Shown one piece after another: positions 8,467 to 17,677 of a stretch of DNA of 64,000 nt. The translations under genes were made by a program, and so were the position numbers. A model generated the notes under the pieces. It did not search any database and was not told the origin of the DNA. It saw only the letters and a program-made list of their open reading frames with translations. The stretch is from contig NZ_VFTC01000007.1 of assembly GCF_007003975.1 (NCBI RefSeq), positions 1 to 64,000 on the forward strand, in the 5' to 3' direction. This DNA comes from Mesorhizobium sp. WSM4306. GTDB taxonomy: Bacteria; Pseudomonadota; Alphaproteobacteria; Rhizobiales; Rhizobiaceae. Every line of letters begins with the position of its first letter. Position 1 is the first letter of the stretch.

Positions 8467-10512
8467 TCAATCCTCCTCAACGGGTGCCGGGGTCGCATCC
8501 GGCAGGTTCCGCTGTCCAACCCGGTCGGCAACGAGCATCGAAAGCATCATCTCGACAAGGCCATTGGCAGCCCCCTTCTCGCCACCGCTAGCGCCGATCT
8601 GGATCTGCGGCACGAGCGGTAGCCTGCCATTCTCGATCGCCTCGGCGAAGCGCATGAGAACCTGCGAGTTGAGCTGATAGTCCGGGCCGCCGAAGGCCGC
8701 GACCTTCTTCTCGGTGGCCTCGGCCTCCGCCAGACCGATGGCGCGCACCTTCTCGGCATCCGCAAAACCGGTCACCTTGATGCGTTCGGCATCTGCAAGC
8801 GCGATAGCCTTGATCATGTCGGCCTCGCCCTGGCCGCCGAGGCGCACCTTCTCGGCCTCTGCCTTGGCAGTGACCTGAATGGTTTCCGCCTCCTGGCGGG
8901 TGCGGGCGAGTTGCGCCTTACCCTCGTTCTCACTGATCTCGATGGTAAGTGCCGACGTCGTGATCTTGGCTTGCTGTTCGGCGAGCGCCTCCTTCTCACG
9001 CAACGTGCGTTCCTGAATGGCTGCCTTCTCCTGCAATTTATAAGTCTCGACCTTTTCGACTGCGATCTGGCGATCGCGCAGCTGGATCAGGATCTGCTCT
9101 ATGCTGTTCTGGCCATTGGCAGCACGTGGCGTACCAATCAGCACTTCCTGCAGCTCGAGGCTGTAGGTATTGAATTTTTCGCGCATCTCCTCGCCCGATT
9201 TGCGCTGGATGTCGCTACGCTCCTGCAAAAGCTGGATCAGCGTCTTTGTCTGGGCGATATTCTTGAAGTAGGCAGAGACCATCGGATCGAGCGTTTGTTC
9301 GACCAGGCGCTTGATGTCACCGAACCGCTGCACCACAAGCGGCGCCTTCATATAGTCGATATGCACGACGACGGAGAGCGGCAGCACAGGCTCGAACGCA
9401 TCCTTGGTGATCAACGACACTTCAGACAGGTTCTCGTCCAGCCTATGTTCGCCAAACTGCTCCTTCGTCCATTTGAGCACGAAGTTGGTAGTCGGCACCG
9501 TGATGATTTTGCCGGCATAGGTATTGAACGCATACTTGCCTGGCAGTAGCGGCGTTGACCAGACGCCGCGTGCGCCGATTTCGACCAACTCTCCGTGACG
9601 GTATGCCTGCCCGGATATATCCGTGCCGTGGCGGCCGTTATAGGAGACGACGACACCCACCGTGCCAACGTCGATGATCGTCTTCTCGACCAGTTCGACG
9701 GTCGCGAAAATGCGATTGAGGAAGTAGCTGCCGTCGGCCAGCACCTGCAACTGCCGGCCACGGTAGCCACCGGCATTGAGAAACTTCTCCGGGTCCTGAA
9801 AATTGTTGTGGAAGTTCGGGTCGTTCGGATCGTTGGCGACGGTCGGTGCGATGATCTCGCCGTCCGGTAGGGCCGGACCGTCATGGATGGTGACGATGCC
9901 GATCATGTCATCGGCATTATGGATGACGACCGGCTCAAAGCCGCCCCGCTCCGAGATCATGCTGGACATATTGGAAAAAAGGCTTTGTTCCGAGGCACTC
10001 AGATTAACGGAATAGATCGACTGGGTGGTCAGCACGATGAATTGTGCGAGATTTATGGCATACGTGCCTTCACGCAAGATCTTGCGTTGCGGTCCTTTCT
10101 GTCCGCCTTTTTCGAGAAAGCCGCGCACATCCTGGAAATCATCGGCGTCGGTGTTGGAAGCAAGTGTCTGCGTCGGAGGCAGCGGCTTGCCGTCACGGGC
10201 AAAGACGTAGCCGATCTGACCCTGCGGGATAGTGACAAGATTGGCGCGATGCATCGAATATTGGAACGGCATGAAGAAATGCAGGCCACCGCGCACGACT
10301 TCCGGCTGGTAGCCCGCCTCACGGTTGAGCGCGATGAACCCATTGCTGATGGAACCGCGAAAACTCCATAGTTTTTCCAGGATTCCGAGCCTGTCGTTTG
10401 GGATGTAGCGGACGACGCCGCTCCACCAGAGCAGGATTGCCAGCACGATGACCAGCACGGCGACCTCGATCGCCGTCCATTCGATCGGGCCGAGATATTG
10501 TAGGGCTTCCAT
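8467..10512 (-). CDS. Flotillin-like SPFH/band 7 membrane protein
   Basis: A 681-residue protein. Residues 13-33 form one hydrophobic anchor (AIEVAVLVIVLAILLWWSGV), followed by SPFH/band 7 sequence over about residues 60-400. After that comes a long Ala/Glu/Lys-rich coiled coil (about 480-620) with flotillin-type repeats such as AEAEKVRLGGQGEADMIKAI and GLAEAEATEKK. The C-terminus (about 625-681) is hydrophilic and variable. Such proteins form oligomeric membrane scaffolds in the inner membrane. It is longer than typical bacterial flotillins (about 480-520). It is a single-gene unit, with CAGGAGAGAAG before the ATG and a strong terminator after the stop. No NfeD partner gene is adjacent. Confidence 0.8.
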   Translation of the reverse strand: MEALQYLGPIEWTAIEVAVLVIVLAILLWWSGVVRYIPNDRLGILEKLWSFRGSISNGFIALNREAGYQPEVVRGGLHFFMPFQYSMHRANLVTIPQGQIGYVFARDGKPLPPTQTLASNTDADDFQDVRGFLEKGGQKGPQRKILREGTYAINLAQFIVLTTQSIYSVNLSASEQSLFSNMSSMISERGGFEPVVIHNADDMIGIVTIHDGPALPDGEIIAPTVANDPNDPNFHNNFQDPEKFLNAGGYRGRQLQVLADGSYFLNRIFATVELVEKTIIDVGTVGVVVSYNGRHGTDISGQAYRHGELVEIGARGVWSTPLLPGKYAFNTYAGKIITVPTTNFVLKWTKEQFGEHRLDENLSEVSLITKDAFEPVLPLSVVVHIDYMKAPLVVQRFGDIKRLVEQTLDPMVSAYFKNIAQTKTLIQLLQERSDIQRKSGEEMREKFNTYSLELQEVLIGTPRAANGQNSIEQILIQLRDRQIAVEKVETYKLQEKAAIQERTLREKEALAEQQAKITTSALTIEISENEGKAQLARTRQEAETIQVTAKAEAEKVRLGGQGEADMIKAIALADAERIKVTGFADAEKVRAIGLAEAEATEKKVAAFGGPDYQLNSQVLMRFAEAIENGRLPLVPQIQIGASGGEKGAANGLVEMMLSMLVADRVGQRNLPDATPAPVEED

Positions 10513-10863
10513 CTCTTCTCTCCTGTGGGGCGCGCGGGTTCGTTCACCCGACGGCCAGCCGGTTGGTGTTGCTTGACGAAGCGTGGAGATTGCGCACCGA
10601 CGCGCTCGACCAACTCAAGGGCGTGTCGAACGTTTGGGCTGCTCATTGTATGGGAAAATGACCGCGCGTCCCGAGTCCCCACCGAGGGGAAGCGTAGCCG
10701 TGAAATATCTCACATTGGTGTTGCCTTGATAGACACTACGACAAATGACGTAGATATCGCGCCAACAGTTTTAAAGATAGTCCGCACGAAAATTGTAGGA
10801 GTATTTCCGACGCTATTTCGAATAGCGTGGTGGTTGGTTTAATAAATTGGCAAGAGCGCGAAA
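10513..10863. other. Intergenic region with AT-rich patch
   Basis: No gene is supported. Bases about 10720-10855 are clearly richer in A/T than the surroundings. They contain a small inverted repeat, cgctatt (10811-10817) with aatagcg (10821-10827). The flotillin promoter should lie within the first 150 bases but I could not identify it. Confidence 0.4.
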
Positions 10864-10897
10864 TGGCGCCCCCGACGGGCTGGAACCGTCGGCGACC
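10864..10897 (-). terminator. Hairpin after the enolase-superfamily gene
   Basis: On the minus strand a 7-bp stem CCGACGG/CCGTCGG with a TTCCAGC loop lies about 27 bases past the stop codon at 10919. It may terminate the operon. It also resembles a tRNA T-arm followed by an acceptor 3' strand and CCA; see rejected items. Confidence 0.4.
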
Positions 10898-10918
10898 GAT
10901 CCGGCGGGCTGCCTTGCG

Positions 10919-12115
10919 CTAGTCGAAGAAACCGGCGTCCTCTTCCTTGAGATACTTCTTCGCTGCCGCGGCATCCATGTCGAGGCCCAATCCCGGAGCT
11001 TCGAGCAGGTCGACCATCGAATCCTTCACGATCTGCTTTGGCAGGCCGATGACGATATCCTCCCACCAGGGGTCGGAGGCGCTGGGATATTCGAAGGCGA
11101 TGTAGTTGGCCGGTAGCGTGGCGCAGACATTGATCAGTGCGCCGAGGCCCAGCAGGCCGTTCGCCGTGCCGTGCGGCGCCATCATGATCGAGTGCATGTA
11201 GGCGTGCTCGGCCACCCATTTGAGCTCGGCGATGCCGCCAATGTCGGCGGGGTCGGGGCCGATGACGCGAACCGCCTGGGTCTCGATCAGTTCCTTGAAG
11301 TTGTGACGCAGGTAGATCTGCTCGCCCGTATGGATCGGGGTGGACGTCGATGTCGTGAGTTCGCGGTAGGCCTGCGGATTGACCCATGGAACGTAGTCGC
11401 CGGTGAGCATATCCTCCAGCCACATCAGATTGTATTTCTCGACGGCCTGCGCAAAGCGGATCGCATCCGGCAGGAACCAGCCGGGGCCGCAATCCAGCGC
11501 CAGCGAAACCTTGTCGCCCAGCACCTCCTTCATGGCGATGACGCAGTCTATCATATGCGCCATGCCGCGCTCGCTGATCTGCCCCTGGTCCATCGCGCCA
11601 TGGTAGATGGGCGGCTGGCGCACGCCGTAATGGAAGTCGGGCACGCTGGTCTTCATATTGGAGTGGAAGCTGATGCCTTGCTTGACCATGAAGAAGTTTT
11701 CCGGCCGCTCCATCATCCATTTGACGTCGGCCGCGTAGTCCTCCGGCCTGTCGCCGGTGCGCTTCTTGCGGATCGAGCCGTTATAGACCCGCACCTGGTC
11801 GCGGACCTTGCCGCCGAGCAGCTTGTAGACCGGAACGCCTGCCGCCTTGCCGGCAATATCCCACAGCGCGTGCTCGATGGCGCTGACGGCGGCGCCGTAG
11901 GGCTTGAACGAGCCGCGCTGGCGGATCTTCAGCATCACGCGCTCGACATCGGTCGGGTCCTCGCCGATCAGCGCGTCGCGGAAATGCAGCACCCAAGGCT
12001 TGAGATAGGGTTTGGTGTACTCGACCTCGCCGAGGCCATAGAGGCCCTCGTCGGTGAGGATGCGCACGATGGGGTGCTTGCCGATGACGGCGCACCGGAG
12101 ATCGGTAATCTTCAT
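10919..12115 (-). CDS. Mandelate racemase/muconate lactonizing enzyme family protein A
   Basis: A 398-residue enolase-superfamily enzyme with an N-terminal capping domain and C-terminal barrel. Metal ligands are the Asp in LALDCG, the Glu in WLEDML and the Glu in HTGEQ; the general-acid/base His is in MAPHGT. This pattern is that of the mandelate racemase subgroup, whose members dehydrate or epimerise sugar acids. ATG 12115 follows AGAGGA; the upstream frame extension has no similarity and is rejected. It sits 8 bp after a NIPSNAP gene in a minus-strand run with two related enzymes. The substrate is not identifiable; a hexonate or hexarate is likely. Confidence 0.85.
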   Translation of the reverse strand: MKITDLRCAVIGKHPIVRILTDEGLYGLGEVEYTKPYLKPWVLHFRDALIGEDPTDVERVMLKIRQRGSFKPYGAAVSAIEHALWDIAGKAAGVPVYKLLGGKVRDQVRVYNGSIRKKRTGDRPEDYAADVKWMMERPENFFMVKQGISFHSNMKTSVPDFHYGVRQPPIYHGAMDQGQISERGMAHMIDCVIAMKEVLGDKVSLALDCGPGWFLPDAIRFAQAVEKYNLMWLEDMLTGDYVPWVNPQAYRELTTSTSTPIHTGEQIYLRHNFKELIETQAVRVIGPDPADIGGIAELKWVAEHAYMHSIMMAPHGTANGLLGLGALINVCATLPANYIAFEYPSASDPWWEDIVIGLPKQIVKDSMVDLLEAPGLGLDMDAAAAKKYLKEEDAGFFD

Positions 12116-12123
12116 GATGTCCT

Positions 12124-12450
12124 CTATTTCACCGACGAGAAGGCGGTTGGCGCGAGAAACTGGCTGGAAATATTGGCCAGGATCGGGCCATCGCGCTCGG
12201 ACTCGTCGCGGACCTTGAGCCATGCCGGATCGGTGGTGAAGGCCTTCCATTTCACTTCGCGCTCGGCAAGGGATTCCCAGGCGACGAAATAGGTCAGTCG
12301 ATTGCTGCTTTCGCCGATCACCGTGGTGAAGAACCCCGCCTGGCGGATGCCGTGCTTATCCCACAGCGCCAAGGTATGGTCGTTGAAACGCTTGAGCAAA
12401 GCCGGCAGCCTGCCCGGCAGGCAGTCATAGATACGCAGTTCGTAGGTCAT
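12124..12450 (-). CDS. NIPSNAP family protein
   Basis: A 108-residue protein that starts MTYELRIYDCLPGRLPALL and contains FVAWESLAERE, both hallmarks of the NIPSNAP ferredoxin-like alpha/beta fold. NIPSNAP proteins are small dimeric domains of uncertain function, often found beside sugar-acid or aromatic catabolic genes. ATG 12450 is chosen because similarity starts exactly there; the longer frame reads into the neighbouring gene in another phase. It lies between two enolase-superfamily genes of the sugar-acid cluster and is probably co-transcribed with the one downstream (8-bp gap). Confidence 0.82.
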   Translation of the reverse strand: MTYELRIYDCLPGRLPALLKRFNDHTLALWDKHGIRQAGFFTTVIGESSNRLTYFVAWESLAEREVKWKAFTTDPAWLKVRDESERDGPILANISSQFLAPTAFSSVK

Positions 12451-12473
12451 GGTTTCGTCCGTTTCTCTCTTCG

Positions 12474-12491
12474 CCTCTCCCTTGGGAGAGG
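12474..12491. repeat. 18-bp palindromic hairpin
   Basis: cctctccc-tt-gggagagg forms an 8-bp stem with a 2-base spacer between the NIPSNAP gene and the upstream enolase-family gene. It resembles the short palindromic intergenic repeats common in rhizobia. There is no T-run. Confidence 0.45.
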
Positions 12492-12553
12492 TCGACACGA
12501 ATGGTCGGTCGTTGGCCCCGCGAGCCTGGGGGAATGAGGCCAGGGGGTCCGGG

Positions 12554-13912
12554 CTAACTCCAGGTCCGGTCCCAGCTATACTCATTGTCCCAATGCTCGG
12601 TGGATTGCCATATCCCCGTGACGCCCTCCTGCAGGTGTTGGCTGATGACCTCATCGACGACGTCGTCGATGCCGAGGCCTGGCTTGTCCGGCACCGTGAT
12701 GAACCCGTCCTTGACCAGCGGCTTGGGCAGACCGGTGACGATGTCGTCCCACCACTCCACTTCGACGCTGTGATATTCGAGCGCCATGAAGTTTTCCGTG
12801 GCCACCGCGACATGCGCCGCGGCCATCGCCGCGATCGGGCTTTCCGCCATGTGAATGGCCATGGCAACGCCATGCTCCTGCGCCGCGTCGCCGATCTTCT
12901 TGGTCTCGAGGATGCCGCCTGACGTCAGCAGGTCTGGGTGGATGACCGAGATGCCCGCGTTGAGCAGCGGCTCGAACGCTTGCCTGAGGTAGATGTCCTC
13001 GCCTGTGCAGATCGGCACCGACGTAGCCTGCTGCAGCTGCCGATACTGTTCGGTGTACTGCCAAGGGATCACGTCTTCGAGCCAGGCCGGTGCGTATTTC
13101 TCGATCCGCCGGGCGAGACGGATGCCATCCTGCAGCGAGATGTGGCCGACATGGTCGATGGCGAGCGGAACCTCGTAGCCGATCACCTCGCGGACTTCGT
13201 GGATATATTGATCGAGCAGGTCGATGCCCTTTTCGGTGAAGTGGAGACCGGTGAAGGGATGCGGCACGTTCTGCGCATCATAGGCGGCATTGCGCGCCCG
13301 CCGCTCGTCGAGCGTGCGCGCCGGACCACGGGCGGCATGGCTGCGGAAACCGTCGAGCACGCCGGCCGGCGCCACCACCGCGCCCGGTATGTGCGAGATC
13401 TGCGCCAGCCCGAGGTCCATCTTGAGGAAGGTGAAACCGAGATCCATCCGCGCCTTGAGCCGCTTGCCGGTCTCGGTGCCGCTGGGCTTGTCCGCATCGG
13501 TGTCGCAATAGACCCGCACCTTGTCGCGGAACCGTCCGCCGAGCATCTGGTAGATCGGCACGCCATAGGCCTTGCCGGCGAGGTCCCACAGCGCGATCTC
13601 GATTGCCGAGACACCGCCACCTTGCCGCCCATGGCCGCCAAATTGCTTGATGCGCCGGAACAGCCTGTCGACGTCACAGGGATTCTCGCCCAGCAACCGG
13701 CTCTTCAGCATCAGCGCATAGGTCGCGCTGGCGCCGTCGCGCACCTCGCCCAGGCCGACAATGCCCTGGTTGGTGTAGATCTTGAGCAAAGCCGAGGTGA
13801 ACGGCGCGCCGACGATCTCGGCGACGCGCAGGTCGGTGATGCGCAGTTCGCTCGGCCTCGAGTTCGTGTTCACCCGATTGAGCGTCTCGCCGGCTGCGTC
13901 CGTCTTTAGCAT
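12554..13912 (-). CDS. Mandelate racemase/muconate lactonizing enzyme family protein B
   Basis: A 452-residue enolase-superfamily enzyme, longer than its neighbours because of about 20 extra N-terminal residues and an insertion near residues 190-240. Metal ligands: Asp in LAIDHVGH, Glu in WLEDVIPW and Glu in CTGEDIYL; the likely general acid/base is the His in MAIHMAES. The arrangement matches the mandelate racemase subgroup; protein A is similar but not identical, suggesting related substrates. An internal start near residue 20 ([12 protein letters not shown]) is possible. It is the middle member of the minus-strand sugar-acid operon. Confidence 0.84.
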   Translation of the reverse strand: MLKTDAAGETLNRVNTNSRPSELRITDLRVAEIVGAPFTSALLKIYTNQGIVGLGEVRDGASATYALMLKSRLLGENPCDVDRLFRRIKQFGGHGRQGGGVSAIEIALWDLAGKAYGVPIYQMLGGRFRDKVRVYCDTDADKPSGTETGKRLKARMDLGFTFLKMDLGLAQISHIPGAVVAPAGVLDGFRSHAARGPARTLDERRARNAAYDAQNVPHPFTGLHFTEKGIDLLDQYIHEVREVIGYEVPLAIDHVGHISLQDGIRLARRIEKYAPAWLEDVIPWQYTEQYRQLQQATSVPICTGEDIYLRQAFEPLLNAGISVIHPDLLTSGGILETKKIGDAAQEHGVAMAIHMAESPIAAMAAAHVAVATENFMALEYHSVEVEWWDDIVTGLPKPLVKDGFITVPDKPGLGIDDVVDEVISQHLQEGVTGIWQSTEHWDNEYSWDRTWS

Positions 13913-13977
13913 GATCTATCCTCGTTCTGGTTGGCTGCGCTTGGCGGGCCCGCACGCTGCGCCGGGCGAGAGCATTG

Positions 13978-15144
13978 CTAGCCCAGCTCAATCTCGTGGG
14001 CCTGCAGGTACTCGCGGTTCATCTCAACACCCAGACCGGGTTCCGACGTCAGCTTGAGGTTGCCGTTTGACACGTCGAGGGGTCTGTCGATGAGGTGATC
14101 GTATTTGCCAAGGTTCCACTCCGACGTCTCGAGCTTGTAGAAGTTGGGAACGGTCATCATCACCTGGGCTCCCGCGACCACATTGATCGGCCCGGCAGCG
14201 TCATGCGGCGACACCGGGATGTAGTAGGCTTCGCACAGAGCGGAAATCTTCTTGAGTTCGGTGATGCCGCCGGTCCAGGTCACGTCCGGCATGATGTAAT
14301 CGGCGAGCTTGTTCTCGAGCACCGGCACGAAATCCCACTTCGTGTGGCCGCGCTCGCCCCACGAGATAGCGGCACTGACTTTCTCGCGCACCTGTTTGAG
14401 GGCGTTAAGGCTCTCGGGCGGACAGGGTTCCTCGAACCAGTCGATCTGGCCGGCTTCCTCGAGGCTCCGGCAGAGGCGAATGGCGGTAGGGACGTCGAAG
14501 CGACCATGCGCATCGATGAGGACGTCGATGTCGGGGCCTGCCGTTTGGCGGATCAAAGCTGTGAGTTCGGCCGCTTCGCGCTCGTCCTTGCGGGTCATGC
14601 TGCCATCGAGGTAGCCGTCCCGCTGCTCGCGCGATTGCCCATCGGCGGTGCGGCCCTGATGCGGGAAAGGATCGAACTTCAGCCCAGTGTGTCCGGACTC
14701 GACGATGTCTCGAATTTCGCGAACCACAGCCTCCTTGCTGGTAAACTTGCGTTGGTCAGGATGGGTATAGAGTGCGACCTCATCGCGTACCGGCCCGCCC
14801 AGCAGTTCGTAGATCGGCTTGCCAAGGACTTTGCCGCGGATGTCCCACAGAGCTATGTCGATGGCGCTCACGCATTCGACGGCGGCGCCGCGGCTGCCCA
14901 TATAGGTGAAGCTGCGGAATATCTTGTGCCACAGATACTCGATACGCGCCGGGTCCTCACCGGTCACGGCGGCACCGATCTGCCGCAGGATCGTGCAGAG
15001 AGCGCGGTTGGCGAGCCTTGTGGTGGTGGTGATCTCTCCCCAGCCGCTTACCCCCTCGTTGGTCGTCACTTCGACGAACAGGAACTCTCCCCAGTAAGAA
15101 GCACCGGACTTGATCAGCCACGGCCGAACGCTCGTGATTTTCAT
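13978..15144 (-). CDS. Mandelate racemase/muconate lactonizing enzyme family protein C
   Basis: A 388-residue enolase-superfamily enzyme, close to galactonate-dehydratase-like members. The catalytic region reads VLIDAHGRFD (Asp ligand plus His), WFEEPCPPE (Glu), SWGERGHT (Glu) and VSPHDAAGP (His). The ATG at 15144 is used because similarity (KITSVRPWLI) starts there. It lies 55 bp downstream of the GntR gene on the same strand, and the two may share a transcript. Probable role: dehydration of an aldonate or aldarate to a 2-keto-3-deoxy acid. The exact sugar is unknown. Confidence 0.85.
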   Translation of the reverse strand: MKITSVRPWLIKSGASYWGEFLFVEVTTNEGVSGWGEITTTTRLANRALCTILRQIGAAVTGEDPARIEYLWHKIFRSFTYMGSRGAAVECVSAIDIALWDIRGKVLGKPIYELLGGPVRDEVALYTHPDQRKFTSKEAVVREIRDIVESGHTGLKFDPFPHQGRTADGQSREQRDGYLDGSMTRKDEREAAELTALIRQTAGPDIDVLIDAHGRFDVPTAIRLCRSLEEAGQIDWFEEPCPPESLNALKQVREKVSAAISWGERGHTKWDFVPVLENKLADYIMPDVTWTGGITELKKISALCEAYYIPVSPHDAAGPINVVAGAQVMMTVPNFYKLETSEWNLGKYDHLIDRPLDVSNGNLKLTSEPGLGVEMNREYLQAHEIELG

Positions 15145-15199
15145 CTCAACTGCCTTTATGTGAACTGGATCGGGATAGCGGCGTTCCGGACCGGATATT

Positions 15200-15949
15200 C
15201 TATCCCGCCCGAGCGGCGCTGCGCGCGCGCATGTGTTCAAGGACATGCCGGCCGGAGCCTTCGACATGGCGCGCAATGAGTTCGGCTGCCTCGTCGGCAT
15301 TTCCCGCTTTTACATGGGCGATGAGCTCGCGGTGCTCCCGAAGGATCGCGGCACGCCGGGCGAGCGTGAAATTGAAACGCCGGCTCACAGCCCGCAGCAC
15401 TTCGCGATGCTTCCACCAAAGCTCGGCGGCATGGCGGTTGTAGTGCCTTTGGTACATCACGGTGTGAAAGGCGGTATCCAACTCGCTGTGCCTGAACGTG
15501 TCGGCAAAATTGTTCTCTTCAATCAGGCCTTGGATACGTTCGAGTTCGGCAATGTCCTCGACGGTAGCCATATTCACAAACCATCGCGTCAGTGCTGGCT
15601 CGATCAGGACTCCGATCTCGTAGATATCCCGGACAAAATCCTGGTCTATAGGCCGCACGCGCGCCCCACGGTTGGCAACAAAGGTGACAAAGCCCTCGCC
15701 CCGCAGCAGCTGCAGAGCCTCGCGCACGGGGTTGGTCGAGGTACCGTGACGCCGGGCGAGATCGGTGACCACAAGCCGTTCGTTGGCGGCGAGCCGCCCC
15801 TCGATGATGTCTTCCCTGATCAGTTGATAAAGCGAAGCGCCCTCGCTGGAGGCCCCGATAGGGTCGATCCCTTCGGGTGGCTCTGCTTTGAAATCGCTTG
15901 CTTCGGCCAAGGTTGCCCCCAAATCAATACACGCTTTGATCGATATCAC
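15200..15949 (-). CDS. GntR-family regulator (FCD domain)
   Basis: A GntR transcription factor of the FadR/FCD class. The winged HTH lies near the N-terminus (LYQLIREDIIEGRL through VTDLARRHGTSTNPVREALQLLRGEGFV), followed by an all-helical FCD effector domain with the metal-type residues in ELDTAFHTVMYQRH. It ends in a basic tail. FCD regulators usually sense sugar acids or carboxylates and repress neighbouring catabolic genes. The start is uncertain: GTG 15949 (after GGAAA) gives 249 residues; TTG 15910 after GGGGG is equally possible. It is divergent from the sugar ABC importer and upstream of enolase-family genes, so it probably controls both. Confidence 0.85.
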   Translation of the reverse strand: MISIKACIDLGATLAEASDFKAEPPEGIDPIGASSEGASLYQLIREDIIEGRLAANERLVVTDLARRHGTSTNPVREALQLLRGEGFVTFVANRGARVRPIDQDFVRDIYEIGVLIEPALTRWFVNMATVEDIAELERIQGLIEENNFADTFRHSELDTAFHTVMYQRHYNRHAAELWWKHREVLRAVSRRFNFTLARRAAILREHRELIAHVKAGNADEAAELIARHVEGSGRHVLEHMRARSAARAG

Positions 15950-15964
15950 GCACGGTTTCCATAA

Positions 15965-16006
15965 ACAATGTACGATTTGGCGCGTTGACAGACAATCCAC
16001 GATCTG
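15965..16006. promoter_or_regulatory. Direct repeat, candidate GntR operators
   Basis: acaatgtacgatttg (15965-15979) and acaatccacgatctg (15992-16006) agree at 12 of 15 positions, with their starts 27 bp apart. They lie in the gntR/ABC divergent region, beside a TTGACA hexamer (15985-15990). They are candidate binding sites of the adjacent GntR protein. Confidence 0.45.
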
Positions 16007-16119
16007 AAAACGTATGAAGCGCTCGAAGGGATACATCGAACGGCACGTTCGGCCACCGACGAGCAGGACCGCTCGCCTCGACGCAGAGCGGCGTGGGAGA
16101 GAAACCTGGAGGATACCCT

Positions 16120-17601
16120 ATGACGAGGATTTCACTCGGCGGTGCCGTCCTGCGCGGCACTGTCTCCACTGCTTTGATGGTATCGTTGATGTCCGCATCG
16201 GCGCTGGGTGCGGCGCCGGTCGACTTGAGCAAGTGGTCGCCGGAATATGTGCGCTCCATTGCGGGCACGCAGGATTTCGACACGGCCGCCGATTGCGGCA
16301 AGGTCACCCCTCTAGACTACAAAGGGCGACTGACTTTCTGGTATCAGGGCGTGTTCGAGGGTGACCCCGACCTCCTACGCCAGTACTACAAGGATTTCTT
16401 CGAAACCTTCCGCAAGACCTATCCGAACATCCAGCTGGAAGAACAAGCCCTCACCTACAACGATCTCCTCGACAAGTTCCGCACGGCGCTCCTTGGCAAT
16501 GCCGCGCCGATGGCGGTTCGCCTTCAGATTCTGGGCGGCACCGAGTTCGCCTCAAAAGGCTATCTGCAGCCGCTCAAGCCCGAGGATGTCGGATATTCGA
16601 CCGAGGATTTCTGGCCCGGCGCCATGAAGGCCGTTACTTGGGACGGCGTGACTTACGGCATTCCAACCAACAACGAGACAATGGCGTTCATCTGGAACGC
16701 CGACATATTCAAGCGTGCCGGCCTCGATCCGGACAAGGCCCCGGCAACCTGGGATGACGTCGTCAAGTATTCCAAGCAGATCCATGACAAGCTCGGCATT
16801 GCCGGTTACGGCCTCGTCGCCCGCAAGAATGCCGGCAACACGCCGTACCGCTTCATGCCGCAGCTGTGGGCCTATGGCGGCGGCGTCTTCGACGAAGCCT
16901 CGGCAAACCCGACCTACAAGGAGATCGAACTCAACAGCCCGCAAAGCAAGGCGGCGCTGCAGGCATCCTACGACATGTATGTTCGCGACAAATCGGTTCC
17001 GGTTTCGGCACTCACCAACCAGCAGGCCGACAACCAGCCCCTGTTCCTGGCCGGCCAGCTTGGCATGATGATCTCGCACCCGTCCGACTATAACGTCATG
17101 CTCGATCTGCAGAAGAAGGCGACCGGCACCGACAAGGACAAGGCGCAGACCGTCATCGACAACATGCGCTACGGACTGATTCCGACCGGCCCGGACGGCA
17201 AGCGCGCAGTCGTGTTCGGCGGCTCGAACATTCACATCCTCAAGCCCGAATATGTCGAGGGCGGCAAGGTCGACGAGCCGGCCGCGAAGGCAATCATCTG
17301 CATGTGGACCAGCCCGGAATGGTCGCTGAAGATGGCCTACGCCGGCTCAAACCCGGGCAACCTCAACGGCTTCAAGACCAAATGGATGAAGGAACGTCTG
17401 GACAACATCAAGTTCCTTGATGTCACGACCTCGATGCTGCCATACGGCATCCCGTTCCCGGCGCTGCCGCAGTCCCCCGAGATCATGAACATCATCGTCC
17501 CGGACATGCTGCAGAATGCCCTGACCGGGGCGATGACCGTCGATCAAGCAGCGGACGACGCGGCCAAGAGGGTGAAAGAGCTGATGGGCGGCGGACTCTA
17601 G
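16120..17601 (+). CDS. Sugar ABC transporter substrate-binding protein
   Basis: A 493-residue extracellular solute-binding protein (family 1). A signal peptide with hydrophobic core VSTALMVSLMSASALGA ends near residue 31. The mature protein has GRLTFWYQGVFEGD, the VTYGIPTNNETMAFIWN hinge region and WTSPEWSLKMAYAG, as in carbohydrate-binding proteins. ATG 16120 follows CTGGAGGATACC, so the in-frame GTG 27 bases upstream is rejected. It is the first gene of an importer with two permeases and a UgpC/MalK ATPase; the sugar-acid enzymes on both sides suggest an aldonate, uronate or oligosaccharide ligand. Confidence 0.9.
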   Translation: MTRISLGGAVLRGTVSTALMVSLMSASALGAAPVDLSKWSPEYVRSIAGTQDFDTAADCGKVTPLDYKGRLTFWYQGVFEGDPDLLRQYYKDFFETFRKTYPNIQLEEQALTYNDLLDKFRTALLGNAAPMAVRLQILGGTEFASKGYLQPLKPEDVGYSTEDFWPGAMKAVTWDGVTYGIPTNNETMAFIWNADIFKRAGLDPDKAPATWDDVVKYSKQIHDKLGIAGYGLVARKNAGNTPYRFMPQLWAYGGGVFDEASANPTYKEIELNSPQSKAALQASYDMYVRDKSVPVSALTNQQADNQPLFLAGQLGMMISHPSDYNVMLDLQKKATGTDKDKAQTVIDNMRYGLIPTGPDGKRAVVFGGSNIHILKPEYVEGGKVDEPAAKAIICMWTSPEWSLKMAYAGSNPGNLNGFKTKWMKERLDNIKFLDVTTSMLPYGIPFPALPQSPEIMNIIVPDMLQNALTGAMTVDQAADDAAKRVKELMGGGL

Positions 17602-17623
17602 GCGAAGCCTGACCTGCGATCCA

Positions 17624-17648
17624 CCGGCTGCACCGAGAGTGCAGCCGG
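17624..17648 (+). other. Stem-loop between binding protein and permease genes
   Basis: A perfect 10-bp stem (17624-17633 with 17639-17648) has the loop cgaga. It lies 22 bp past the binding-protein stop, before the permease start. Such hairpins commonly stabilise binding-protein mRNA relative to permease mRNA. Confidence 0.6.
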
Positions 17649-17677
17649 TTCGTTCCGAAGAACAAGGGCACGCCAAA

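Noticed and set aside
10864..10897. tRNA gene on the minus strand
   Set aside because: Only a T-arm-like stem and CCA can be seen; the D-arm, anticodon arm and 5' acceptor strand are missing, and the T-loop reads TTCCAGC. Kept as a hairpin.
17639..17677. Earlier GTG start of the MalF-type permease
   Set aside because: It lies inside the 3' arm of a 10-bp stem-loop and has no ribosome-binding site; GTG 17678 is better supported.
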